In this document: positions 34,345-43,800 of the stretch, one piece after another
Numbering within the stretch: the stretch's first letter is position 1
Layout: each line of letters begins with the position of its first letter
NCBI GenBank assembly: GCA_050250665.1
Contig: JBFWOF010000013.1
Span: forward strand, 1-64,000
Source: JADKFD01 sp050250665
GTDB lineage: Bacteria > Pseudomonadota > Gammaproteobacteria > Xanthomonadales > SZUA-5
Reading direction: 5' to 3'
DNA: 64,000 bases
Translations under genes and position numbers: made by a program
The notes under the pieces: model-generated
The model's database searches: none
What the model was told of the DNA's origin: nothing
Seen by the model: the letters and a program-made list of their open reading frames with translations, nothing else

Positions 34345-34830
34345 ATGAAGCCAATTCACACGATCTTTCTCGCTGCCCTCTGTTTCCACGGCGTCAGCTT
34401 TGCCGAGTCCAGACAGAGCACGCCGCTGCTGGGCAGCTGGGCGGTGGATACGACGCGCCTGCCGATGCCTCCGGAGGCCAGACCCCAGCGTGTGACGATC
34501 AGCTTTGCCGAGAAGGAATCCGGTCATCTGATGACCAGGGTGGAGGTGATCGACCCGAGGGGTGAGATGCTGTTGGCCGAGGGTCTCACGCCGCTGGACG
34601 GGACACCAACGCCGGTCAAGTCAAATTTCGAGGCGGATGTGTCCGCCACCACCATGCCGACACCGGACGTGCTGGTGATGCAACTGGCCAAGGACGGCTC
34701 ACCGGCCTCGACCCGTATCTACGCCGTGACCGCCGATGGCCAATCGATGGTCGAGACCGTGGCCTATTTCGGCCCCGACGGTCAGCCAGTCTCGCGCAAG
34801 AACTATTTCTCACGCATTCAATCGCCGTAG
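34345..34830 (+). CDS. Small secreted protein of unknown function
   Basis: The 161-residue product has a clear signal peptide (MKPIHTIFLAALCFHGVSFA) and a CAGGAG ribosome-binding site. The mature part begins LLGSWAVDTTRLPMPPEARP and contains GQPVSRKNYF near the end. The GSW-VD start resembles lipocalin-like or DUF1579-like periplasmic proteins, where the segment would be a first beta-strand. No catalytic motif is visible. It is convergent with the gene at 34884. Confidence 0.7.
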   Translation: MKPIHTIFLAALCFHGVSFAESRQSTPLLGSWAVDTTRLPMPPEARPQRVTISFAEKESGHLMTRVEVIDPRGEMLLAEGLTPLDGTPTPVKSNFEADVSATTMPTPDVLVMQLAKDGSPASTRIYAVTADGQSMVETVAYFGPDGQPVSRKNYFSRIQSP

Positions 34831-34883
34831 GGCTAAGTGGGTTCCGCCCTGCTTTTCTGCTTTCTTGATCCCATTGCTGGCCG

Positions 34884-35405
34884 TCAATCAACCAGCTCAC
34901 ACCCCAGCGGCCACAGTCCATAGCGACGGGTTTCGCCGAGGTCGTCGGGGCTGCGGTCGTCCTGGGTGACGGTCAGATCGAGATCACTCTCGATGCGCAG
35001 CATGCCGGACTGCCACTCGCCCATGCTGATGGTGCCGGGATAGGGGTTGATGCTGCAGGGCGACTGGTAACGACCGAGTTTGCGCCATTCGCGCAGATCG
35101 GCGATTTCCAGGACGGGATGGCCCTCACCCACCGAGATCAGCGCCAGCCAGCGACCGCCCGGCGAGGCCTTGATCTCGGCAACCTGATGCAACTCGGTGA
35201 CATCGCATCCCAGGACCTGAGGCTCGGCGTCGGCGCAGAGCAGGCGCCAGCAGGCCGGGGTGTCCATGCTGCGGACGTCCACTTCGACGGTACAGCCGTC
35301 CGGTAGCTGGGCGCTGAGCATCTTCGCGGGTTCATCGGCCAGGACTTGAGTGCCCAGCGTCAGCAGCGCAATGCCGAACATGAAGCGGGTCGTCGAACTG
35401 ATCAT
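34884..35405 (-). CDS. Small secreted Cys-containing protein
   Basis: The 173-residue protein begins with a signal peptide (MISSTTRFMFGIALLTLGTQ followed by VLADEP) after a strong AAGGAG. The mature part has five or six cysteines (GCTVEVDV, ACWRLLCAD, LGCDVTEL, SPCSINP, LGCELVD), consistent with disulfides in the periplasm. It has beta-propeller-like phrases (GRWLALISVGEGHPVLEIADL). I do not recognise the family. It is convergent with 34345. Confidence 0.7.
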   Translation of the reverse strand: MISSTTRFMFGIALLTLGTQVLADEPAKMLSAQLPDGCTVEVDVRSMDTPACWRLLCADAEPQVLGCDVTELHQVAEIKASPGGRWLALISVGEGHPVLEIADLREWRKLGRYQSPCSINPYPGTISMGEWQSGMLRIESDLDLTVTQDDRSPDDLGETRRYGLWPLGCELVD

Positions 35406-35597
35406 CGCGAATCTCCTTACCCCGATTTGCTACGGTAGGTTGCCGTGAAAGTCGCTCAGGCGAGTGCTGGATACCGAGTGACCCGCAGCCATGACCGTTA
35501 GGCCAAGCGCAGCGTGCCCAACAAGAAGGCCAGCACTTGGGCGGTCATGTCACGTAGATCGCTGCGCGCTCAACGTGACCTACATTACGGGCGACGC

Positions 35598-36776
35598 TTA
35601 CTGGACTGGCACGCGCACCCAGCCTTCCATCAGGATTCGTGCGCTGCGGCTCATCACCGCCTTGGTCACGGTCCATTGTCCATCGACCCGTCTTGCCTGG
35701 GCGCCTACGCGCAGGGTGCCAGATGGATGACCGAAGCGCACGGCCTCACGCTCGCCGCCGCCGGCGGCCAGATTGACCAGCGTTCCGGGCACCGAGGCGG
35801 CTACGGCAATCGCCACCGCGCAGGTGGCCATCATGGCGTGATGCAGCTTGCCCATCGACAGCGCCCGCACCAGCACATCGGTATCGGCCGCGGCAATGGT
35901 CTTGCCGCTGGACGCCTGATATTCGGCCGGCGGCGCCACGAAAGCGATCTTCGGCGTGTGCTGGCGGGTCTGGGCCTCGGCCAGATCCTGGATCAATCCC
36001 ATCTTCAGTGCTCCGTGGGCACGGATGGTTTCCAGGCGTGCAAGCAAGGCTGGGTCGCCATTGATCTCGCCCTGCAATTCGGTGCCTTTGAGGCCGAGGT
36101 CGGCAGCGCGCAGGAAGATGGTCGGAATGCCGGCGGTGATCATCGTGGCCTGAAAGCTGCCGACGCCGGGCACCTCGAGCGTGTCGATCAGATGTCCGCT
36201 GGGAAACAGCGCGCCACCGTCCCCGTCATCGGCTGGATCCATGAACTCGAGCACGATCTCGGCGGCCGGAAATGTCACACCGTCCAGCTCGAAATCCCCG
36301 GTCTCCTGCACCTGACCGTTGCTGATCGGCACATGGGCAATGATGGTCTTGCGGATATTGGCCTGCCAGATGCGAAGCACGGCGATGCCGTTGTCGGGAA
36401 TGCGCGCCGGGTCCACCAGTCCTGCGGCAATGGCAAAAGGACCGGCGGCTGAACTGAGATTGCCGCAATTACCCGACCAGTCGACAAAGGGCTGATCGAT
36501 GGAGACCTGGCCGTAGAGATAATCGACATCATGTCCGGGCTCCGACGAGCGGCTGATGATCACGCACTTGCTGGTGCTGGAGGTGGCGCCGCCCATGCCA
36601 TCGGTGTGCTTGCCATAGGGATCCGGGCTGCCGATGACCCGCAACAACAGCGCATCCCGCGCCGGGCCCGGCACCTGGGCGGCTGCGGGCAGGTCTTCGA
36701 GGCGGAAGAACACACCCTTGCTGGTACCGCCGCGCATGTAGGTGGCGGGGATGCGGATCTGCGCTGGAGCTGACAT
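35598..36776 (-). CDS. prpF: 2-methylaconitate cis-trans isomerase PrpF
   Basis: The 392-residue protein has the PrpF signature from its start: ATYMRGGTSKGVFFRLEDLP, then GSPDPYGKHTDGMGGATSST and WSGNCGNLSSAAGPFA, where the cysteine near GNCGN is the expected catalytic position of the diaminopimelate-epimerase-like fold. PrpF isomerises trans- to cis-2-methylaconitate so that the methylcitrate cycle can continue when AcnD is used. It lies on the same strand as acnD (37915-40497) with one unknown gene between. ATG 36776 starts the family sequence; the longer frame to 36842 is rejected. PrpB and PrpC are not in the window. Confidence 0.95.
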   Translation of the reverse strand: MSAPAQIRIPATYMRGGTSKGVFFRLEDLPAAAQVPGPARDALLLRVIGSPDPYGKHTDGMGGATSSTSKCVIISRSSEPGHDVDYLYGQVSIDQPFVDWSGNCGNLSSAAGPFAIAAGLVDPARIPDNGIAVLRIWQANIRKTIIAHVPISNGQVQETGDFELDGVTFPAAEIVLEFMDPADDGDGGALFPSGHLIDTLEVPGVGSFQATMITAGIPTIFLRAADLGLKGTELQGEINGDPALLARLETIRAHGALKMGLIQDLAEAQTRQHTPKIAFVAPPAEYQASSGKTIAAADTDVLVRALSMGKLHHAMMATCAVAIAVAASVPGTLVNLAAGGGEREAVRFGHPSGTLRVGAQARRVDGQWTVTKAVMSRSARILMEGWVRVPVQ

Positions 36777-37006
36777 GAGCGGATCAGGCCTGAACGGGTC
36801 GAGATGGAGCGCAAGCCTGCGCAAAGCACGCTCTCGCCGCAAGCGCTTCGGTCGACTCGTTCAGGATTGGTCACGGAAATGCCCCGGGCGTGGGTTATGG
36901 ATCAATCGCGGGGGCGAGCTTGGGCCTCGGGTCGATCGGGCACCCAGCGCTGACTGCAAGTCGGCGATCCCGGGCAACAGCGCCGACTGCAGGTCGGCGA
37001 ACCCGG

Positions 37007-37741
37007 TCAACCGACCGCGCGCTGCCGACCACCCTTGGCCAGTTCCGCCGGATCAATGCCCTCGAAGGCACACAGCTCCTTCAGACCATATTCCATGACC
37101 GCCCGGGCATGACCGGTGACACGAGCCAGCAGCCTGTGCATCTTGGCGTCCTTCTCGTTCTTGTTCTGGCATTGCGCCGAGTAGGTCTCGAAGGCGTTCA
37201 GCGCCAGCACCAGATCGGCGACCTGGTTGGGACATTCGCAGTCCACCGCGCTGACGATGTCCTGCAAGGACGCCAATTGCATGTCATCGAAGCGGCGCAT
37301 CGGCGCCTGCTGCTCGATCCGCAGCAACCCGCTTTCCGGCGGCGCCACGACCGCACCGGCCGCCGGCGCCTGGGTCAGATGCTTGACGATCAAACCCAGC
37401 ATGTTCGAGCGCAGTGCCCGGGCGCTGACCGGCGCACGCATCAGCTGTCGGTGCGGACCACGCAGACGCTCGATCACGTCCCACTTGGCGAAGGCGTAGA
37501 CGATCACCGTGAGTTCCGGCTTCAGCGCTTTTTCAAGTTCCTGGATCGAGCGCTCCGGTGCATCGCCGAGCAGTTCCAGATCAGCGACCAAGGCGTTGAC
37601 CTGAACCTTGCCGGCTGCCGACACCAGAGCCGAGTGCTGATCCGTCGCCAGCACGATCTGCATGTTTCGCTGATCGCCCTCGTGCGCGGTGGCCTTCAGA
37701 TATTGCGGCAGTGTCGAGTGAAAGATGGCGAGGCTGACCAT
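37007..37741 (-). CDS. Unknown protein, possibly the effector half of a MerR-like regulator
   Basis: The 244-residue product lies between prpF and acnD on the same strand. Residues 40-120 read like a degenerate receiver or B12-type domain (KVQVNALVADLELLGDAPER, KPELTVIVYAFAKWDVIERL). Residues 155-235 have RRFDDMQLASLQDIVSAVDC, ECPNQVADLVLALNAFETYS and AKMHRLLARVTGHARAVMEYGL. From memory the second block resembles the C-terminus of MerR-family regulators of Xanthomonadales, but no MerR helix-turn-helix is present. The location suggests control of propionate catabolism or signalling, unproven. Confidence 0.6.
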   Translation of the reverse strand: MVSLAIFHSTLPQYLKATAHEGDQRNMQIVLATDQHSALVSAAGKVQVNALVADLELLGDAPERSIQELEKALKPELTVIVYAFAKWDVIERLRGPHRQLMRAPVSARALRSNMLGLIVKHLTQAPAAGAVVAPPESGLLRIEQQAPMRRFDDMQLASLQDIVSAVDCECPNQVADLVLALNAFETYSAQCQNKNEKDAKMHRLLARVTGHARAVMEYGLKELCAFEGIDPAELAKGGRQRAVG

Positions 37742-37879
37742 GGTGGAAATCCCGTGCGTTGGCTTTGCGCAAGACTGGCATGGGCTCAGTCAAGGCCGGG
37801 TTCCGGATCGGTGAACTTCGGATGAGCGCCAGGTCAAACATCGAACCGGGCTTCTGGTATGGAAAGGGCGCAAAGCAGC

Positions 37880-37902
37880 AGCGCCGACTTCCAGTCGGCG
37901 CT
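37880..37902 (-). terminator. Hairpin after acnD, possible terminator
   Basis: AGCGCCGACT and AGTCGGCGCT form a perfect 10-bp stem with a 3-base loop, 13 bp past the acnD stop. No U-run follows. Related hairpins occur between prpF and its neighbour (near 36948-36999), so this may be a dispersed repeat. Confidence 0.4.
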
Positions 37903-37914
37903 CCGTGCCTGGCC

Positions 37915-40497
37915 TCAGGCGGCGCTGGCCAGAAAGTCCTGGGCGAAGCGCTGCAGCACGCCGCCGGCCTCGTAGATCGAGACTTCCTCGGCAGTGTCCA
38001 GGCGGCAGATCACCGGCACTTCGACGATGTCACCGCTGCGGCGATGGACAATCAGTGTCAACGTGGCGCCAGGGGTGCGTTCGCCGCGGACGTCGTAGGT
38101 TTCGGTGCCGTCCAGCGCCAGCGTCAAACGGGTGGTGCCGGGCTGGAACTGCAGCGGCAGCACGCCCATGCCAACGAGGTTGGTGCGGTGGATGCGCTCA
38201 AAGCTCTCGGCCACGATGGCCTCGACGCCAGCCAGGCGCACGCCCTTGGCGGCCCAGTCGCGGGAAGAACCCTGGCCGTAGTCGGCGCCGCCGACGATGA
38301 TCAGTGGCTGCTTGCGTTCCAGATAGGTCTGGATCACCTCCCACATGCGCATCACTTCGCCTTCGGGTTCCAGTCGCGCCAGGGAGCCCTCGCGCACCTT
38401 GCCCTCGGCATCGCGCACCATTTCGTTCTTCAGGCGCGGATTGGCGAAGGTGGCGCGCTGCGCGGTCAGATGGTCGCCGCGATGGGTGGCGTAGGAATTG
38501 AAGTCTTCCTGGGTCAGGCCCATCTTGGTCAGGTATTCGCCGGCGGCGCTGGTCGGGAGAATGGCGTTCGACGGCGACAGGTGATCGGTGGTGATGTTGT
38601 CGCCCAGCAGCGCCAGCGGGCGCATGCCCTGCAGTGTGCGCTGCATCTGGAAATCGGCATCCCAGTAGGGCGGGCGACGGATGTAGGTACTCATCGGGCG
38701 CCAGTCGTAGCGCGGCTGGGCCTTGGGACCGCGCACGGCGCTGGCGGCGAACATGGGTCGGTAGACGGCGTCGAACTGTGAAGGCTTGACGTGCGCCGCC
38801 ACCAGCGCGTCGATCTCGGCATCGTCCGGCCAGATGTCCTTGAGCATGATCGGCTCGCCCTGATCGTCGATGCCCAGGGCGTCGCGTTCGATGTCGACGC
38901 GGATGCTGCCGGCGATGGCATAGGCAACCACCAGCGGCGGCGAGGCCAGATAGGCCTCGCGCGCATGCGGGTGGATGCGCCCTTCGAAATTGCGATTGCC
39001 GCTGAGCACGGCCGTGGTGTACAGCTTGCGCTCCAGCACTTCCTGCTCGATCACCGGATCGAGCGCACCCGACATGCCGTTGCAGGAGGTGCAGGCAAAG
39101 GCGACCACGCCGAAGCCGAGCTTCTCCAGATCATCCAGCAGCCCCGCTTCGCGCAGGTACAGTTCGACCACCTTGGAGCCCGGTGCCAGGGAAGACTTGA
39201 CCCAGGGCTTGCGGGTCAGGCCGCGCCTGGCCGCATTCCTGGCGATCAGCCCGGCGGCGATCATGTTGCGCGGATTGGAGGTGTTGGTGCAGCTGGTGAT
39301 GGCGGCGATGATCACGGCGCCATCGGGCATCTGTCCCGGGCGGCTCTGATTTTCCTTGGCCAGGCCACGCTCGCTCAGGGACGAGGTCAGGATCTTCTGA
39401 TGCGGATTGGCCGGGCCGGCGATGGTGCGGGCAACGCTGGACAGATCGAAGCTCAGACGACGCGGATACTGCGCCTGGGCCAACTCATCGGCCCACAGCC
39501 CGGCGGCTTTGGCATAGGTCTCGACCACCGTGTGTTCGCGATCGGTGAGCTTGAGGTAATCGATGGTGCGCTCGTCGATCGGGAACAGCGCTGCGCTGGC
39601 GCCGAATTCAGGCGTCATGTTGGAAATGGTGGCGCGATCGCCCAGCGTCAGATGCTTCAGCCCCTCACCGAAGAACTCGATGTAGGTACTGACCACCTTC
39701 TGGCTGCGCAGGAACTCGGTCAGGGCCAGCACCACGTCGGTCGCGGTGATACCCGGACCCGGACGACCGAGCAGTTCCACGCCGACGATCTCCGGCAGGC
39801 GCATCCACACGGCTCGACCCAGCATCACGCTTTCGGCCTCCAGGCCGCCGACGCCGACGCCGATCACACCGAGTGCGTCGATCATCGGTGTGTGGCTGTC
39901 GGTACCGACCAGCGTGTCAGGAAAGGCAAAGCCCTCGCTGACCTGAACCACCGGCGACATCCGCTCCAGATTGATCTGATGCAGGATGCCATTGCCCTGC
40001 GGCACCACTTCGACATTGCTGAAGGCCTGTTTGGCCCACTGGATGAAGTGGAAGCGGTCGGCGTTGCGGCGCTCTTCGATGGCGCGGTTCTTGGCAAAGG
40101 CTTCGGGGTCGAAGCCGGCATGTTCGACGGCGAGCGAGTGGTCGACCACCAGCTGCGAGGGCACGACCGGATTGATCTGATTCGGGTCGCCGCCGTTTTC
40201 GGCGATGGCGTCGCGCAATCCGGCCATGTCGACCAGCGCCGTGGCTCCGAGGATGTCCTGCAGGATCACCCGGGCCGGAAACCACGGGAAATCGAGGTCG
40301 CGCCGGTTCTCGATCAGCTGCGTCAGCGCCTCCGTGAGCATGGCCGGTTCGCAGCGGCGCACCAGATTCTCGGCCAGAACGCGGCTGGTGTAGGGCAGAC
40401 TGGCATAGGCACCGGCCTTGATCGCGTCCACTGCCGCGCGGGCATCGAAGTACTGCAGTTCGGTTCCGGGTAGTTTCTGGCGATAGGCGATGTTCAT
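37915..40497 (-). CDS. acnD: 2-methylcitrate dehydratase AcnD (Fe-S, aconitase-like)
   Basis: The 860-residue cytosolic enzyme dehydrates 2-methylcitrate in propionate catabolism. It has the full aconitase layout: HQINLERMSPVV, GTDSHTPMIDALGVIGVGVG near 220, the first cluster cysteine in ITSCTNTSNP, the second pair in ACTSCNGMSG, and the swivelling C-terminal domain with GNRNFEGRIHP and YGQGSSRDWAAKG. Pairing with prpF is what separates acnD from ordinary acnA. ATG 40497 begins the family sequence. The order acnD, unknown gene, prpF on one strand suggests an operon; a 173-bp gap and a hairpin separate acnD from the next gene. Confidence 0.95.
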   Translation of the reverse strand: MNIAYRQKLPGTELQYFDARAAVDAIKAGAYASLPYTSRVLAENLVRRCEPAMLTEALTQLIENRRDLDFPWFPARVILQDILGATALVDMAGLRDAIAENGGDPNQINPVVPSQLVVDHSLAVEHAGFDPEAFAKNRAIEERRNADRFHFIQWAKQAFSNVEVVPQGNGILHQINLERMSPVVQVSEGFAFPDTLVGTDSHTPMIDALGVIGVGVGGLEAESVMLGRAVWMRLPEIVGVELLGRPGPGITATDVVLALTEFLRSQKVVSTYIEFFGEGLKHLTLGDRATISNMTPEFGASAALFPIDERTIDYLKLTDREHTVVETYAKAAGLWADELAQAQYPRRLSFDLSSVARTIAGPANPHQKILTSSLSERGLAKENQSRPGQMPDGAVIIAAITSCTNTSNPRNMIAAGLIARNAARRGLTRKPWVKSSLAPGSKVVELYLREAGLLDDLEKLGFGVVAFACTSCNGMSGALDPVIEQEVLERKLYTTAVLSGNRNFEGRIHPHAREAYLASPPLVVAYAIAGSIRVDIERDALGIDDQGEPIMLKDIWPDDAEIDALVAAHVKPSQFDAVYRPMFAASAVRGPKAQPRYDWRPMSTYIRRPPYWDADFQMQRTLQGMRPLALLGDNITTDHLSPSNAILPTSAAGEYLTKMGLTQEDFNSYATHRGDHLTAQRATFANPRLKNEMVRDAEGKVREGSLARLEPEGEVMRMWEVIQTYLERKQPLIIVGGADYGQGSSRDWAAKGVRLAGVEAIVAESFERIHRTNLVGMGVLPLQFQPGTTRLTLALDGTETYDVRGERTPGATLTLIVHRRSGDIVEVPVICRLDTAEEVSIYEAGGVLQRFAQDFLASAA

Positions 40498-40842
40498 GAG
40501 ATTCCGTTCGCAGCAAGAGAGGATCGCCCGCAAACCATGGCGAGCTGACCCTCCATGATAAGGCTGCCCGGAAGTCGGGTTCGGTCAATTTTCGAGCAAG
40601 CTAGCGCTGCTCCCGGTCCAAACCGCGCCGCAGGCTGTTGACGCCGTTCGGTCATCGAAGATCCGAGCATCTGAAACTGAATGCAGCCCCGTGTCGAATA
40701 GTCGTAGCTCGACGCTGAAATTGGCATCATCTGAACCCGGGCCGCAGCCCTGAGGTGTACTGTGTACGCGCAATCCGCAGTATCGTCGCTGCCTTGTACC
40801 TTCTCCGGGGCTCTGATGCTGCCGGTAGAAGTCAGAACCTGA
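40498..40842. other. Divergent region between acnD and the GGDEF-EAL gene
   Basis: 345 bp hold the promoters of two divergent genes. No clear promoter or dyad was recognised. A short minus-strand frame (40585-40773) has protein-like phrases but only a TTG start and no homologue I know; it may be a gene remnant. Confidence 0.35.
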
Positions 40843-43800
40843 GTGCCCAGACCCAGCCCGAGAAGCGTTTTGACCCTACAAGACCCATCATCAGCCGCTG
40901 CCCCGATCTGGACGCCCCCCGGAGAACTGCGGCTCACGGTCCATTGCGGACCTGAGCAGCATGCCGACTGGACGGTGAAGGGTGCTGGCGGACACGGCTT
41001 GTACATGCAACGACGGGGCCTTCCAGCCCCTGTGTTCGAGGCCGGTGTGGCTCTGCTGTTGCGCTGGACCAATGCCCAGGGTCAGCTGGCGCTGGAGGTC
41101 CACGGCAAGGTGCGCGACAGCGATGAGCAAGGTACCCGCCTGCACCTGGAAGACGATTCTGTTGCCGCGGTACCCACGATTCAGGCCCTGATCAAACAGA
41201 CCGAGCAGGCCGCGGCAACCCGAAGCCATGCCGCGCCGGTAGCCAATGAGAAGCTCGGGCGACACCTGGAGCTTGTCCGCGAGCAGATTCGCCAGGGACT
41301 CGGCCCTCGAATCCGTCGATTGCTGGTGCAGGCCGAGACCGGCCTCGATCAGATTGCGTTGGGCACCATGGTCGAGATTGCCGGCATCCCTGCGCGCATG
41401 GCGCTTGAGCAGCTGCACGCCGCGCGCAGCGCCGTCGCCAATCGCTTCCTGGAGCTCTTGCTGGGCCCTTGGGAGACCGGGTCGGCAGGGCTGCCGGCGC
41501 GTGACCGCAGCATCGCCTCGCTGCAACTGCTGGACGACGACTCGACCCAGACTTTCCTCAAACGCAGCGAATCGGCACGAAAGCTGGAACGGGTCACGCA
41601 GAAGGCCTGGCATGATCTGCGGCGACTGTTGGTGACCTTGACCACTGGATCGAATCATCTGGATGCGGATGCGCTGGGCGTGGAGTCACTCCTCGACGCC
41701 CTCACTACGGCGGCCCGCGAAGGCGGACTGGAACCGGGCATGCAGCAGTTTCTGCTGCGCCTTGCCGGCCACCCGGAAGTACTCGATCTCGGCAGTTTCT
41801 ACCAGACGCTAGAGCTGCAACTGGAGCGAGCCGGGGTCGAGGCACCAGAGGCCGCGGCAGCGGCCGGGCCCACGGCAGCTGCAGCCGCAGGTGCAGATGG
41901 CGGCAGCTTCCGTCGTACCGATCCACAGCCCAACACGGCCGCAAGCAGCCCACGCTCTGGCCCGGCGCCGGCCACGCGCGCGGCAATGCACGCGCAGCCA
42001 CGGCTGCGCCCGGCCATGCCGGCACCGACGCCGGCCAGCGCCATCTCGACGGCGCGCGCGATCTGGTCGCTGGGGCAGCCCGCTGCGGCACCGAATCCGG
42101 ATCTGCCACGGGCACCAGTGCTGTCCGACACCGCATTGCTCGACGCCCTGCGCGAAATGATTGCCAGGGGCATGTCGGGAGCCAACGCGATCGATTTCAG
42201 CGTTCAACTTCAGGAACAGGCTGCACTGCTCTGCGGGCACCCGGATGCCCGCGCCGAAGATCGTCAGCTGGAGGCGGTCGACCTGATGGCACGACTGCAG
42301 CAGGCGATCGAGCGTGACCCGCTGTTACCGCAGACCTTTCGCAATTGGTGCCGCCCGCTGTTGGCGCCAATTCTCGCCACCCAGCTGCATCCTGATGGCC
42401 TGGCCGAATCCGGCGAGGCCTTGCGCGAGCTGTTTGCACTGCTGGAATTCGGCAGCGTGCTCTGTACCGAACGCAATGATCCGGCCATCCGCCAGATTGG
42501 CGAGAGCATCTCGGAACTGGTCGGCCAGCTGCAGCAATCCGAACGGCTCACCCCGGAGCAGCTCAAGGGCGCTTGCGAGCAACTGGAAGCCCTGCTGCGA
42601 CGGCACCGTAAGGCTGGACATGCCATTGAAGAGCGCGTTGTCGACTCCTGTGTCGGCCAACAACGCCTGGTAGAGGCCAGGCGGCAGGTTCAGCGCGAAC
42701 TGGCGGTGCGTTTTGGCGGTCGCGAGATTCCCGAAGCGCTGGCTGGTCTGATCGGACAACGACTCGCGGCCACGATGTTGCTGACCCTGCTGCGCGAAGG
42801 CACCGAGAGTCAGGAATGGCAATCGCTGAAGAAACGCATCGAAGGCCTGGACCACGCTTTGCGACTGGCGGCCGAAGGCGCGCCGGTTGCCGATGCCGAA
42901 CCGCATATTGCCTGGCTGCGGGAGTCGCATCTGGCCGATGGCGCTGATGCCTCGGCACTGTCCGGGCAGATGGCGGCGCTGGCCGATTCGCTGCGGGGCA
43001 AGAGCACCCAATGGGTGCCCTATCACAGTCCGGCCATGGATCATCTGACGGAGACCAGCCGACCGCCTGGAGAAGATTCGGAGCCGAGTCCGGTTCACAA
43101 GCAACTGGCTGGTCTGCAATCCGGCGATTGGCTGGCCTTCGGAGCAGACCAGCACAATGCCCGGCTGCTGAAGCTGGCGTGGATGGCCCCGGACCGCAGC
43201 CGCTTCGTTTTCGTCAATCAGTTGGGACACCGTGCCGACGATCTGCGCCGGGAAGAACTGGCCACCGTGCTGCGCGCCGGCCGCGCCCGGGTGGTGGATC
43301 AGGGCGATGCCAGCGTCATCGAGCGCGCCTGGCGCAGCATGATGGAAGACATGCACAACCAGCTGGCCGAACAGGCGATCCATGATTCGCTGACCGGCCT
43401 GCTCAACCGCAAGGAACTGGACCGCCGCCTGATTGCATGGACCACGGCACCCGAGCGGCCGCCGCTGACCATCCTCTGGCTGGGCGTGGACCATCTGCGT
43501 GTGATCAATCAGTCGCACGGCATGGCGGCCGGCGACCTGGCGCTGCGGGCGGTCGCCGATACCCTGCAACGCTATTCCGATCGCGTGCCCTCCGGACACA
43601 GCTACTGTGCCCGTATCGCCGGCGACGAGTTTGCTGTGGTTCTCGAGGGTGTGGGGCCAACGGCATCGCGGCGCAACGCACAGGCGCTGCTGGACCAGCT
43701 GAATGCACTCGACCTTAGCCTGGAAGGCAGCAGCATCCGCATGACTGTCAGCATGGGTCTGGTCGTTGCCGAGGACAGCTGCACCTCGCCCGATCGCCTG

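Noticed and set aside
40585..40773. 62-codon minus-strand frame between acnD and the GGDEF-EAL gene
   Set aside because: Only a TTG start, no ribosome-binding site, no known family; perhaps a remnant.
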